A DNA stretch of 64,000 nt, from contig OY743170.1 in NCBI GenBank assembly GCA_963555705.1, positions 27,590,862 through 27,654,861 on the forward strand. Reading direction: 5' to 3'. Made by a program: the position numbers and the translations under genes. Below are positions 24,401 to 36,857 of the stretch, in pieces; position 1 is the first letter of the stretch; each line of letters starts with the position of its first letter. The DNA comes from Ligustrum vulgare. Its lineage: Eukaryota; Streptophyta; Magnoliopsida; Lamiales; Oleaceae. The notes below the pieces were generated by a model that searched no databases, was not told the DNA's origin, and saw only the letters and a program-made list of their open reading frames with translations.

Positions 24401-24436
24401 ATTGGAGATGGTGATTAATCATGGATACAAGGATCA

Positions 24437-25705
24437 TTTAACTGAACTAATTCTAGCTTTAAAAGGGCTGCTTATCATAAACCTCACTTTATTCTTAAAA
24501 TCTTACTGTAAACTGAATAGTTAAAAGTAACCAAGTTCTGCAATTTATATAATTCAATATAAGGACTATAATAAATAAACATTCCATAAATGTTTTAGAA
24601 TTAAGATAAATTAAACAAGTGCTTATTTAAAAAAAAAAATAACGTTATCCACTCACAAAGTTAGAAATTGTAGCTAGTTTGGCTGGTAAGCTTTTCCTAT
24701 TTCAATATCACCTCCTGAAATATAGATAAGAGTTTGCATTAACTTAACTCATCACAATTATAGTGTACATGTCCAATTAAAATAACATCCTATAACATTA
24801 AACAAATCTCATATACTTCCAACATTATAATTAACCAACATCTCTTTCTTGAAATATAAACTCGTTATCGTTAATCTATCCTTCAACTAACCAATTCTTC
24901 AAATAAATGTACCATAACACCAAAACCCCTTTTTAAAAAAAACTAGTAATAGACTTAAACTTGAACTCAATTGCATGGGAAACATACACTCCAAATAAGT
25001 ATCACCAAACTAAGTATTTAAACATGAAATAAGTTAACATTGGCTCCAAAGACTAAATCATACTCCAATCTTGAATTAATCCACTATTTGCAAACCCTAG
25101 AATTCTCACCAATCCTTTCATCACCAACTCCATTTACAAACTCTATATACTAAAAACAACACTTCACCCATCATAAATTTCATATCTAATCAATAAGCAA
25201 AAACCCTCATTTTAAAATAAATTCTCAAATAAGAAATTTCTTCCTTACCTCTTGAGAACTAGAAGAATGGAACTCAAATTGGCAAAAGACCCACAATTTC
25301 TTCCCTTCCTTCCCTTTTTCTTCTTTTTCCCTTCTTCTTTCTTTCCTCTTTTTTTTTTCTCCCTTTTACCCGATTTTTACTGCATCTGTTTCGGTTCCCA
25401 GCTTCCCCCTTCCAAAAGTGAGAATTGGTTGTTTTAATAATAGATAGTGGACCACTAATTCTCATTTTGCAAGCTAAGTCCTTCAATTTCAACATACATT
25501 ATATTTTAGTCTTTAACTTGTTATAACAAAATAAAATAAACTCCCAAACTTCCACTTAGTCCCTTGAGTATATTTAATTGTAAAATATACCCAAAATAAT
25601 TACTTACTCCATTTAGGTCCTTATTGAACTATGACTTTGACTAGTCAAACTTCGAATTTGGAAAATGACCTTGACTTTGAATTGAAAAAAAAAAGGGTTG
25701 TAACA
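24437..25705 (-). repeat. Element A 3' LTR, inner portion; preserves the empty site of element D
   Basis: Matches 31870-33044 followed directly by 39604-39681. At about 25630-25640 it reads gaactatgactttgactag without interruption, exactly where D is inserted in the other LTR. It ends gggttgtaaca at 25705, next to the internal region. Confidence 0.9.
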
Positions 25706-25748
25706 ATCTTACCTTCTTCAAAGAATTTCGTCCTCGAAATTCAATCAA

Positions 25749-27133
25749 CTACCACCTAAGAAGGTCAGGATACTTGGGTCGGATTTGATCTTCATTTTCC
25801 CAAGTAGCCTCGTCTACTGAATGATTTTTCCAAAGAATTTTCACTAATGAAATAATCTTGTTGTGCTGAATTTCTTCTTTCCGTTCAAGTATCCCTTCTG
25901 GCTCCTCCTCATAAGATAGATTCTCCTTAAGTTCAACTTGTTGTCGCTCGAGAATATGAGATGGATCTGGAACGTACTTGTGAAGCATCGAAATGTGGAA
26001 TACATCATGAATCCTAGATAACTCAGGTGGAAAGGCTAAACGATAAGCCACTGGACCAATTCGTTCAACAATCTCATAAGGTCCAATATATCTCGGACTC
26101 AATTTTCCTCGCTTTCCAAATCTCAGCACACCTTCCCAAGGAGACAATTTAAGGAAAACTCTATCTCCAACAGTAAATTCAAGATCCTTCCTGCGTCTGT
26201 CTGCATAACTTCTTTGCTGATCTTGTGCTGCTTTTAACTTCTCTTTAATAACCTTTACTTGTTCTATTGCAATCTGGACAATTTCAGGGCCTACTAATTT
26301 TCTCTCACCAACCTCACCCAACAAACTGGTGTTCTACATCTTCTACCGTAAAGGGCTTCAAATGGAGCCATGTCTATGCTCGACTGATAACTGTTATTAT
26401 AGGCAAACTCCATTAAACGTATATAAGCATCCCAACTGCCTTTGAATTCCATAACACAAGCTCGCAACATATCCTCTAAAGTTTGTATAGTTCTCTCTGA
26501 TTGACCATCTGTCTGTGGGTGAAAAGCTGTACTAAAATGAAGCTTAGTACCCAGAGCACTCTGTAGGCTAGGCCAAAATCTAGAAGTAAATCTAAGATCC
26601 CTGCCTGACACAATGGATACTGGAGTCCCGTACATACTGACTATCTCATCCACATATAACTTTGCCAATTTATTTAAGGAAAATCTTGATTTGATTGGTA
26701 AAAACCTTGCAGTCTTTGTCAAGTGATCAACAATCACCCAAACACCATCATGACTACTCTGAGTGCGAGGAAGACCAAATACAAAGTCCATAGTAATATG
26801 TTCCCATTTCCACTCTGGAATAGGTAACGACTGTAGAGGCCCTGCTGTCTTCTGACGAACTGGCTTTACCTGTTGACAAGTAAGACACTTAGATACAAAA
26901 TCTGCTATCTCTCTTTTCATACCAGACCACCAATAATGCTCTTTCAATGTATGATACATCTTGGTACTTCCCGAGTGCATATCATAGGCTAAACTGTGTG
27001 CCTCTTCTAAAATCTCTTGCTTCAATTTTGGTATATCAGGAACACACAATCTGCTCCCCATAACTAATACACCATCTCGAATTTCATAGTCTGATCGTAA
27101 ACCAGCATCGATTTCTGCCTTCAAAATCCTCAA
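25749..27133 (-). pseudogene. Gypsy A integrase with chromodomain-like tail
   Basis: The zinc-binding region HSGSTKMYHTLKEHYWWSGM and CLTCQQVK is followed by the core with TMDFVFGLP (first Asp). Where gypsy integrases have S-D-R-D the sequence reads IVSGRDLRFTSRFW, so the second catalytic Asp is Gly. HPQTDGQSERTIQTLEDML carries the Glu. After TPVCW the frame shifts (about 26310), and the tail continues [47 protein letters not shown] and [18 protein letters not shown], a degenerate chromodomain-like end. Integrase normally joins cDNA to chromosomal DNA. Lesions make this copy inactive. Confidence 0.9.
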
Positions 27134-27167
27134 TGTCGAATCTTGAGATTGAGCTTATTTAATCTTG

Positions 27168-28660
27168 TCAATTAAGGTAGGCCGTACCTGAAAATGAGCT
27201 AGGAGTGCTCCCGTAGTAGTCGCTGCACAACTGAGCATACAAGTTCATGAACTCGCAAATCAAAGAAGCACATACTGGATTTGGTTGAGACGAAGAACTA
27301 CTAATCTTTCGGCTAAGAGCATCTGCAACGACAATAGCCTTCCCTGGATGATAATCAATTTTGCAGTCATAATCTTTAATCAACTCTAGCAATCTCCTTT
27401 GCCTGAGATTCAATTCTTTCTGATCAAAAATATACTTCAAGCTTTTGTGATCTGTGAATATCTGACATTTTTCACCATACAAATAATGCCTCTATATCTT
27501 CAATGCCAAAACCACTGCAGCCAACTCTAAGTCATGGGTTGGGTAGTTTAATTCATGCTTCTTTAATTGTCTTGAAGCATAAACTATAACTTTCCCATTC
27601 TGCATCAAAACACAACCCAGACCCTGACGTGAAGCATCACTGTAAATCATAAACTCTTCACCTGGAGATAGAAGAGTAAGTACTGGGGCAGAAACTAATC
27701 TATTCTTCAACTCTTGGAAACTCTTCTCACATTCTTCAGTCCACATGAATTTAGAGTTCTTTCGAGTCAGACTGGTCAAAGGAAGAGCAATTTTTGAGAA
27801 ACCCTCTACAAATCGACGGTAGTAACCTGCTAATCCAAGAAAACTCCTTACTTCTGTCACATTTGTAGGCTGGTCCCAATTCATCACTTCTTCGGTCTTG
27901 ACTGGATCTACATAAATACCCTCGGCCGAGATAACATGACCCAAAAATACCACCTTGTCTAGCCAAAATTCACATTTTCTAAACTTAGCATACAACTGCT
28001 TATCTCGTAAAATTTGCAAAATGATCTTCAGGTGCTCAGCATGCTCTTCACGACTATGAGAATAAATTAATATATCATCAATAAAAACAATAATGAATCT
28101 GTCCAAATATGGTTGAAATACTCTATTCATCAAATCCATAAACGCTGCTGGGGCATTAGTTAACCCAAATGGCATCACAAGAAACTCAAAATGGCCATAC
28201 CAGACCTAAAAGCAGTCTTCGGCACATCAAAACCCCTGATCTTGAGCTGATGATACCCCGAACGCAAGTCAATCTTAGAGAACACGATGGCACCTCGGAG
28301 TTGATCAAACAAATCATCAATACGGGGCAAAGGATACTTGTTACGAATTGTCACTTTGTTCAACTGTCTGTAGTTGATACATAATCTCATTGTCCCATCT
28401 TTCTTTTTCACAAATAAGACCGGTGCTCCCCATGGAGATGTACTGGGCCTAATAAAACCCTTATCGACTAATTCTTGCAACTGCACTTTCAACTCTTTCA
28501 ACTCCACTTGAGCCATTCTGTAAGGTGCCCGTGAGATAGGAGCTGTCCCTGGAATTAAGTCAATAACAAACTCAATGTCCCTATCTGGTGGTAGCCCCGG
28601 AAGATCTTCTGGAAACACATCCTGAAATTCTCTTACAACAGAAATATCTTCAAGCCTCAA
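27168..28660 (-). pseudogene. Gypsy A reverse transcriptase and RNase H
   Basis: RT starts with [20 protein letters not shown] and [20 protein letters not shown], then [19 protein letters not shown] and [12 protein letters not shown]. It shifts frame near 28175 in KTAFR-YGHFEFL and continues [20 protein letters not shown], with the catalytic [16 protein letters not shown], then GHVISAEGI and RNase [14 protein letters not shown]. An in-frame TAG (about 27489) interrupts [13 protein letters not shown], which resumes [20 protein letters not shown] and ends [17 protein letters not shown]. Domains and order are those of Ty3/gypsy Pol. Confidence 0.92.
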
Positions 28661-28669
28661 CTTAGTGAT

Positions 28670-30453
28670 TTAAGCATCAATTACATGGGCTAGATATGCA
28701 TGATACCCTTTTCTAATCAATCTCCTGGCATCAAGTGCAGATATTACACAAGAAGGCAAAATTCTTCGCTCACCATAAAGATAAATTTCAGGTTCTCCAG
28801 GCTTTCTGAATATAACTTCTTTGCGAAAACAATCAACTGCAGCATGATTTGTAGCTAAGAAATCCATGCCCAAAATAACATCAAAATCATGGATGTCAAG
28901 TGGAATTAGATTAACTTTCAACTCCTAATCATTCACTATAATCAAACAGTCTCTATATACGCTGTTAGCTAAAAGTGAATCTCCTACTGGGGTCCCCACA
29001 ACTAAATCACTATCTAATGGTTCCAATGCAAAATTCGCATGAATAGCAAGACCATATGAAATAATGAATGGGTGGCACCTGAATCAATGAGTGAACGAGC
29101 ATTTCTACCAAAGATAGATAACATACCCACGACTACATCTGGTGACTCCTCGGCATCCTGCTGAGTCATCTCAAAAACTCTCCCCTGGGACTTGGGATGT
29201 CTTGCCTGGCTCTTCGATCGAGTACCCCCACTGCTGGAAGCATTCGTCAGTGCTCCACTAGATACACCCGCCATACTTGTTAAAGGACCCTGATTCTGAA
29301 TTTTTCTAGCAGTAATAACACTTGATTGATGTGCAACACTCCCTTGAGATTGATTCGGACAGTCCCTCTTCATATGCCCAACTTTGCCGCACTGGTAACA
29401 CACACCAGCTCCTCTAAGGCACTCTCTTGGATGGAATCTTCCACATAACTGACATTGTGGAAATCTAGTATGATTGGAACTCCTACTTGGGGTAGAAATA
29501 ACTGGTCTCCGCGAAGAACTTTGAGTATGAGGGGGATGGCGTGTTGGTTGCTGAACTGAACTCTGGCTGAACCCAGGACCCTGACTCCCTTTAGTTTTGC
29601 TCTTGAAACTAGCTGCATTGGCCACACCAGGCCACAATCCACGTCTATTTTTCTGAGATGATGTGCCTCTAGAAGTCCCTGGCTGTCCACTCATGTCTCT
29701 GACTGTAGTCTGATTCCTGTGACCCCCTGATTCTGAAATATATTGCTCAACCCTCAACGCAGCTTCCACTAGTTTGCCAAAATCCCTATGATCAGAAGAT
29801 GTCACTGCTGTTTTAATCTCTCTCCTCAAACCACCCTCAAACCTTCTGCACATGTCCTCTTCATTAGTTATCAAAACTGTAGTATATTTAGATAGCTCTA
29901 CGAACTTTTTCTGATAGTCAGCAACTGTCATATACCCCTGTACTAAACGTAAAAATTCTTCTTGTTTCTCATTCTTGTAAGCTTGAGGGTAGTAGGATTT
30001 ATTGAAGGCACTCTTGAAATCTTCCCATGTAATAACACTAAGATCTGTATATCTGCTCTGAATTGTCAACCACCAATCATATGCCCCTTCTTCTAACATG
30101 AGCCAAGTGCAATTTCTTTTCATCAGGACACTCCATGACATTGAAAACTCTTTCCAATTGGTTATCCAGTTATCTGCATTTGCGGGGTCACCCTTACCAT
30201 TAAAAACTTTTGCTCCCAATTTCGTTACTCGCTCAATACTATATTTATCCGTGTCTTGCCGCCTTTGCAATAAGGTATCAAGAGCAAAAACAAATATCTC
30301 AGCATAAGGATCATTCTGAACTTCATTTCTAGGTCCTAGATTCTGAGCAACTTGATGAACTGGCTCCTCAACTCTACTAGTGTCTCTATCAGGAGCATTG
30401 TGAGTTTATGGCACTCTACTTGGAAGTTTGCCTGTATTTCCACCACGAGCCAT
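28670..30453 (-). pseudogene. Gypsy A Gag and protease
   Basis: The likely start is MARGGNTGKLPSRVP at 30453, with an in-frame TAA at 30408-30406. Reading continues TDKYSIERVTKLGAKVFNGK, DPANADNWITNW and YDWWLTIQSRY (retrotransposon Gag), the cysteine motifs CQLCGRFHPREC and CYQCGKVGHMKRDC, and the protease SLIDSGATHS. A frameshift at about 29065 leads into SYGLAIHANFALEPLDSD. A TAG at about 28927 precedes ELKVNLIPLDIHDFDVILGM, which has the D-x-I-L-G-M flap typical of gypsy proteases. It ends at a TAA before the RT. Gag packages RNA and protease matures the polyprotein. Confidence 0.88.
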
Positions 30454-30528
30454 GACCTATATGAAGTATAACATGGTTTATAACAAGTTTAGGGTGTATG
30501 CAATGCAAGCCTATAGACCTATGACCAT

Positions 30529-30540
30529 GCTCTAATACCA
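30529..30540 (-). other. Primer binding site of element A
   Basis: Minus strand TGGTATTAGAGC, one base off the initiator-Met tRNA site, two bases from the 5' LTR end at 30543. Confidence 0.88.
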
Positions 30541-30542
30541 AT

Positions 30543-33044
30543 TGTCACGACCCGTCCCGAATTATCCTAGTGGACCCAAGACGTGAAGTGTGCCGATGAT
30601 GGAAGCTGGCTAGACACCAGATCCACCACCAAGGCAATTTGACCTGTTTCTGACCGTAAAAAAAATTTAAAAAATAATTGACAGAGTTTCCCTTATAACT
30701 TTAACTATACCAACCTGAAAAGCAACAAAACTCCCAAACAAAACGTATATATATAACATCAATTAGAAGCTATTTGTCCCAAAATATGCATAACAAAATA
30801 AAATGCAGCGACCTGTTTGGTATCATTTACAAATTAACCAGAATATGAGTAAACCCCTCCAAAAGGGCGACAAGCTCATCAACTATGAAATGTCATATGT
30901 CATCCAAAATACATAAACAAAATAATCGACAGGGGACACATGAATAATAAGGACTTGTTAAACGAATGGAATCATACAACTATTAGGTCACGTGGCTCTG
31001 GTTCTCTTCACTGCAGATTCTTCCAAAAAGGCTGCTCAAAACACAATGCGTCCTAAAATAGAAAAATAATAAGATATGAGTTTACAAACTCAATGAGTGG
31101 ATAATTCGAAAATAAGTATACTTCTCTCATTTATACATATTTCCTGAAAATCTTATTTACTCGGTTATAACTTGCCAGAAATTTAAATTTTGATATTTAC
31201 CTTCATTATTGAACGTACTGGTATCATAAAATCATTCATTCTTAATTCTAAAAGATGTAACTTAAGCATAAGGATAATAAGTAATTTGACATCAATAGAA
31301 ATCATAACAACTGTCATTTCATCATACTATAAGATGAATTCTTCATTCTGTAAACTGGATAAACTAAATTCTGTTATTTGAAATCAAATAAACTGAAGTA
31401 ATACTGAAAATCACACCAAAATGTACCCAATGAATAGTCTCGTTCTTGTACAGAGTAATCTCATGTACAAGACAAAGTCATTCAAATCTAATAACTAATA
31501 AACTGAGTCTGAGGATCTGATAATCTGGTCATACGCGCGCAAAGCTGCCCGAAGGCTATGAACTGGTCATACACTATGGAAATGCATTCACAATAGTGCA
31601 GAGCGGGTAAAGTCACTATATCTGGTCATACACTGTGGAAACGGATTCACATCAGTCCAAAGCGGGTAAAATCACTATATCTGGTCATACACTGTGGAAA
31701 CGGATTCACATCAGTGCAGAATGGGTAAAATCACTATAGCTGGTCATACACCGTGGAAACGAATTCACATCAGTGCAGAGCGGGTAAAATCACTTGGGTA
31801 CTTTCTGGTGATTTTTAAAATAATTTAAATATACTGGAATATCTAATGCTGATGGAATGTCAATGAAATCCTTTAACTGAACTAATTCTAGCTTTAAAGG
31901 AGCTGCTTATCATAAACCTCACTTTATTCGTAAAATTTTACTGTAAACTGAATAGTTAAAAATAATCAAGTTCTGCAATTTATATAATTCAATATAGGCA
32001 CTATAATAAATAAACATTCCATAAATGTTTTAGAATTAAGATAAATTAAGCAAGTGCTTATATCCACTCACAAAGTTAGAAATTGTAGCTAGTTCGGCTG
32101 GTAAGCTTTTCCTATTTCAATATCACCTCCTGAAATATAGATAAGAGTTTGCATTAACTTAACTCATCACAATTATAGTGTACATGTCCAATTAAAATAA
32201 CATCCTATAACATTAAACAAATCTCATATACTTCCAACATTATAATTAACCAACATCTCTTTCGTGAAATATAATCTCGTTATCGTTAATCTATCCTTCA
32301 ATTTAACCAATTCTTCAAATAAATATACCATAACACCAAAACCCCTTTTTAAAAAAACTAGTAATAGACTAAAACTTGAACTCAATTGCATGGGATACAT
32401 ACACTCCAAATAAACATCACCAAACTAAGTATTTAAACATGAAATAAGTTAACATTGGCTTCAAAGACTAAATCATGCTCCAATCTTGAATTAATCCACT
32501 ATTTGCAAACCCTAGAATTCTCACCAATCCTTTCATCACCAACTCCATTAACAAACTATATATACTAAAAACAAAACTTCACCCATCATAAATTTCATAT
32601 CTAATCAATAACCAAAAACCCTCATTTTAAAATAAATTCTCAAATAAGAAATTTCTTCCTTACCTCTTGAGAACTAGAAGAATGGAACTCAAAATGGCAA
32701 AAGACACACAATTTCTTCCCTTCCTTCACTTTTTCTTCTTTTTCCCTTCTTCTTTCTTTCCTCTTTTTTTTTTCCTCCCTTTTACCCGAGTTTTACTGCC
32801 TCTGTTTCGTTTCCCAGCTTCCCCTTCCAAAAGTGAGAATTGGTTGTTTTAATAATAGATAGCACTAATTCTCATTTTGCAAGCTAATTCCTTTAATTTC
32901 AACATACATTATATTTTAGTCTTTAACTTGTTATACAAAATAAAATAAAATCCCAAACTTCCACTTAGTCCCTTGAGTATATTTAATTGTAAAATATACC
33001 CAAAATAATTACTTACTCCATTTAGGTCCTTATTGAACTATGAC
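30543..33044 (-). repeat. Element A 5' LTR, inner portion
   Basis: Starts tgtcacgacccgtccc beside the primer site, continues to tattgaactatgac where element D is inserted, and resumes at 39604. It contains the 59-bp tandem repeats. The short open frame at 32667-32852 recurs in the other LTR (25252-25437) and is a CT-rich stretch, not a gene. Confidence 0.92.
31563..31797. repeat. 59-bp tandem repeat, four copies, in the LTR of A
   Basis: Units beginning ctggtcatacac start at 31563, 31622, 31681 and 31740 with a constant 59-bp period and a few substitutions each. A partial older unit, ctggtcatacgcgcg, lies at about 31524. Confidence 0.93.
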
Positions 33045-33110
33045 TGTAATACCGCCTTTCGATTTACATGCTTTCTTGAATTTCACGTAATATTTATGTT
33101 AATGCTATTC
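33045..33110 (+). repeat. Remnant of element D 5' LTR
   Basis: 66 bp identical or nearly identical to the start of the 3' LTR at 36858 (tgtaataccgcctttcg to aatgctattc). It then jumps to unrelated atcttcctcgatcatctgg. The remaining 2.7 kb of LTR were deleted together with part of the interior. Confidence 0.9.
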
Positions 33111-33897
33111 ATCTTCCTCGATCATCTGGTAAGTTAAATTTTGTTTAAATTATGAAATGTTATTTGATGTTCCAATTATTGTAAATTCTTGCATGCTAAT
33201 GTGTAATGTCGGAAAGTGAAAGGTTAAGAATGTTGTCAGTGAATATGACGAGTATATCTTGGTTATGTAAATGAGGAAGTGAGAAAGTAATGGTTATTAA
33301 AAATTTGGGTGCAGTTTATTAGATCTTTTTGTGAAATAAGAAATTGATATGAATGGTATATCGGCATGAGAGTATACAATGTCCAAACGAGAAGTTGAGA
33401 AGTCATCGAACTTACTATTAAGCACTTATCGTGTTTGATCTCAGGACTACCCACTCATTTGATAGTCCAACAGTTATAGGAAAATTGATTTAACCATCTC
33501 AGTAGCTGGAGACCAAGTTTATATTGTCAACGCCATTTGAAGAATTGTTGAACTAAAGTTATGCGTTGAGAAATTTCCCCAACCATGGTGAATGGGAAGG
33601 AGTAGATGATAGATTTCATAACACTGAATACCCACAAACTTGATGTCATACTAGGAATGGAATGATTATTGCGGTATACGGTTTCAATCACTGGCTACGT
33701 TAAGGTGGTATTTAAACCTTCAAATGTAACCCTTTTCGTTTTGTTGAAGTAAAGGTGAAACTTTCTATTTCGATATTATCAGTGGTGAAGGCTCGTCAAT
33801 TGATGAATAAGAGTTATTAAGCCTACCTGGTTGCAATAATTGAAGTGTTTAAGGTGAATACTTCTCTCGAACAAATTTCTGTTATTCGAGAATGACT

Positions 33898-34150
33898 AAA
33901 GATGTTCTCAGAAGTTCTTTGTGATTTACCGCCTAAAAGGAGAACTTGAATTCATCATCGATTAAGTGCGCAACTCTAGTAACCAAGGTATAATATCGGA
34001 TGGCTCCTTCGTAACTTAAAAGAGCTCAAAGTGCAACTATAGAATCTCATGGACAAAGGTTTTGTTCGACCTAGCTTTTTGCCATGGGGCGCTCAGGAGC
34101 TATACATGAAGAAGAAAGATGGTTTTATGATACTTTGCATAATTGATTTT
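33898..34150 (+). pseudogene. Gypsy D reverse transcriptase fragment
   Basis: Conceptual reading gives [14 protein letters not shown], then LMDKGFVRPSFLPWGA, ELYMKKKDGFMILCI and IDF, matching the RT N-terminal region of element A ([20 protein letters not shown]). Several stops interrupt it, and the palm-domain Asp motif is absent. Confidence 0.7.
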
Positions 34151-34179
34151 AGACATGGCAAAACCAGTTTTATGAAGTT

Positions 34180-36190
34180 GTGATGAGATGTTGAGATTAT
34201 GAGTGATATGATTTTATTGAGACTTCTATGAGAAAAATTATGAAATTTGAGATTTAAAGATTTGATTCTTAATTATTGGGAATTAAGGAATGGATATTGT
34301 GTTTGAGTAAGTGAATTATTCCTCTATTTTGAGAGAAATTTATAATGTTGTTTGGTCTTGTAACTAAGAAATTTTGGGATTATGATTTGTGTCATATATT
34401 TATAAGTACGACTAATGGGTGGTCATTTGAGCCAATTAATGTATTGAAGGAAGTGAGATATTGATATTGGAAACTATGATTTGGAATTGTTATGTTGAGG
34501 AATTAAGAATTGATTTTTTCTGGGATATCAAGGTATATATGAAGTTATGTGATGACTTGATGCGTATATTGGGAAATGTCAAGTCATATTTTGAAAAGAT
34601 GAGTGAAGACAATGTTATGGCATTATTGGAAAGAATTTTAATTATTTTTAGGAACTTATTGATTATTAGTGAGAAATGATCACTTATATTGGAGAATATT
34701 ATAAATTTATGATGGTAAGTGATGATACTGTTGATTTATTTTGGAAGTTGATAGGTAGATGATATGTTAAAGATTTGGTTATTTACATGCAATATGATTA
34801 TTTGGGAAGTCAGTTATCATTATTGGAAGATATTGAAAGTATTTTAGGGTGAGATGCCTTAAAGGAATAACCATTTATTCGAAATGAGAATTTGGGGACA
34901 TATGACTGAAGGTTTGGGATTATGTGAGATAATGATGATTGTCATAAGGTCATTTGAATATAAAAGGTACCAGAGATAATTATAAGGGATAATGCGATTG
35001 CTCTTATGGTGAGAACTGAATGTGACGATATATTGAGATTATGAAATAAGTTGACTTTCCATGAATAAGTTATGCTATATTTGGTTTTAAGTGGAATTCG
35101 AAGAAAGATGAATCTCAGTCATGGAAAATAAATCAGATTTCATCGTAATTTGAATGATTCATTGAGGTACGTTAAGTTTTCATTGATGATACTAAATATC
35201 ATATGAGAGATTGTTGGATGAAATTGATGAAAAAAACTTTATCAGGTCCTAGATTTGTACAAGTATTGCAGAAGTAATGTATCTGATCGGAGGAAAGTTT
35301 ATGATAGTACATATCATGAAATTGTGGAGATTATTATTGATGGTATCTTGATTCAAAAGTAAGAAATGAAATTTTAGGCAATTGTCCTTGTGGATAGGAT
35401 TTGTGGAAAATGAGGATAAGACTTCACAATGATTATTTATTACGGAGTAGTGTGCAGAAAGAGTGACAATGGCAGAATCCAAGATTTATTGAGTTTGAGA
35501 GATTGATATAAAATCTTAGTGAGTATATTGACGTAAAAGGTTCGTGTGAAGGATATGATGGTTATTATGTCGTAATCTTAGAGAGATTGATACGATTATT
35601 TGAGGTCAGTTGTGTGACTTTTACTTATAATGGAATTGTATCTTTGGGTTAAGTAAATTTGATGAGGAATCCTATATGAATCACAAAGTCTTATCCATTT
35701 GGTGATAGGTTAATGATTTATTTATAAAATACTTGGTTAGAGTATTGTTGTTATGATGATTTCGAAAGCATGGATTTTTAAGTTAGTACCTTGGCTTTAG
35801 TTTTAAGATGAGCGTATGACGCTGAATACTTGATTTCAATATATAAGTATGGATTATAGGATTTAAGTTGATCCTTTGATTTTAAAAGAAATGTCAGCAT
35901 GTTTAGAAATGATTTCGTTTGTAAATCTTTCCAGAAAGATTCTGTCAAAGTTTTAGTATTTCTACTGTATATGGTTGTATAGACGTCAAGTTTCACTAAT
36001 TCTGGATTATAAAGTCTTATTTTGGTCCATCTTCTTGATTTTAGTTTTAAGAATGTGATCACTCAATATATATGTTAAGTAAGGTTTAGACATTAGAATA
36101 GATCCTATGGAAGATTGGAAATAGAAAGTTAGTGAATGGATTCATAAGTGGGATAATGTCGGTTAATGGTCTCTTACAACAATAGCTATC
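34180..36190 (+). other. Element D interior, unidentified
   Basis: Two kilobases between the RT and integrase remnants have low C content on the plus strand and many tatg/gatt words, with no recognisable RNase H or integrase core. It is either decayed beyond recognition or foreign sequence. The frame at 34461-34679 has no motif. Confidence 0.4.
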
Positions 36191-36194
36191 AAAC

Positions 36195-36830
36195 TTCGAT
36201 CCATATTGAATACTATACGATAGGAAGTGTAGATCGTCGGTTACGAGGGTGATCTAGGAGAAAGAAACTTATTGGGTCCAGAAATGGTACAATAGACAGC
36301 AATAGTTGCTGGAAAGATTCGTCAGCGGATGACAATTGCACAGAGTAGACAGAAAAGCTATGCGGACAAAAGAAGGAAATCTTTGGAATTCGCCGCAGGC
36401 GATATGATATTTTTGAAGGTAGCTCCAATGAAATGAGTTATGAGATTCGGGAAGAAAGGAAAGTTAAGTTCGCGATTTGTTGGTCCCTTTGAGATAATTG
36501 AATGGGTAGGTGACTTGACTTATCAGGTTGCATTGTAATCATCAATATCGGGAGTGCACAATGTTTTTCATGTATCAATGTTGAGGAAGTGTATTTCGAA
36601 TCCCTCTCATAGACTCAGTTATGAGTCATTGGATCTTTGTGAGGATCTAACTTATGAGGAACCAACTGTGAAAATCCTAATGAAAGCAAACAAGGAACTT
36701 AGGAGGCATAAGATAAAACTAGTTAAAGTTTATTTGAAAAGTCATGCAGTAGAAGAGGCTACTTGCGAGAGCAAAGATGAAATGCGTGCAAAGTATCCAC
36801 ATCTTTTTGGTAATTTCTAATTTCGAGGAC
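36195..36830 (+). pseudogene. Gypsy D integrase C-terminus and chromodomain-like tail
   Basis: Readable pieces are LGPEMVQ, QSRQKSYADKRRKSLEFAAG, DMIFLKVAPMK, VMRFGKKGKLSSRFVGPFEI and then an open stretch 36554-36820 with HNVFHVSMLRKCISNPSHRL and KVYLKSHAVEEATCESKDEM. These parallel the tail of element A. Stops occur before 36554. The tail ends with the stop at 36820, followed by ttagggggtaaggaat, the likely polypurine tract before the LTR. Confidence 0.8.
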
Positions 36831-36857
36831 GCAATTTTCTTTTAGGGGGTAAGGAAT

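Larger units (their letters stand above)
15862..24436 (+). mobile_element. Ty3/gypsy retrotransposon B, truncated, inside the LTR of A
   Basis: The LTR-like block 15862-16669 is followed by a Met-tRNA-like primer site (16672-16683) and a leader. The leader is interrupted by copia C (16719-23226) and resumes at 23227. A retropepsin fragment follows (23646-24400). RT, integrase and a 3' LTR are absent, so the element was cut short, and the host LTR lost about 750 bp at the same place. This suggests one deletion removed both. No target duplication is visible. Confidence 0.7.

Noticed and set aside
25252..25437. 61-codon frame with Phe-rich tail, also at 32667-32852
   Set aside because: A CT-rich stretch inside the two LTR copies of element A.
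31563..31797. Regularly spaced repeats resembling a CRISPR array
   Set aside because: The 59-bp units are contiguous with no unique spacers, and lie inside a plant LTR.
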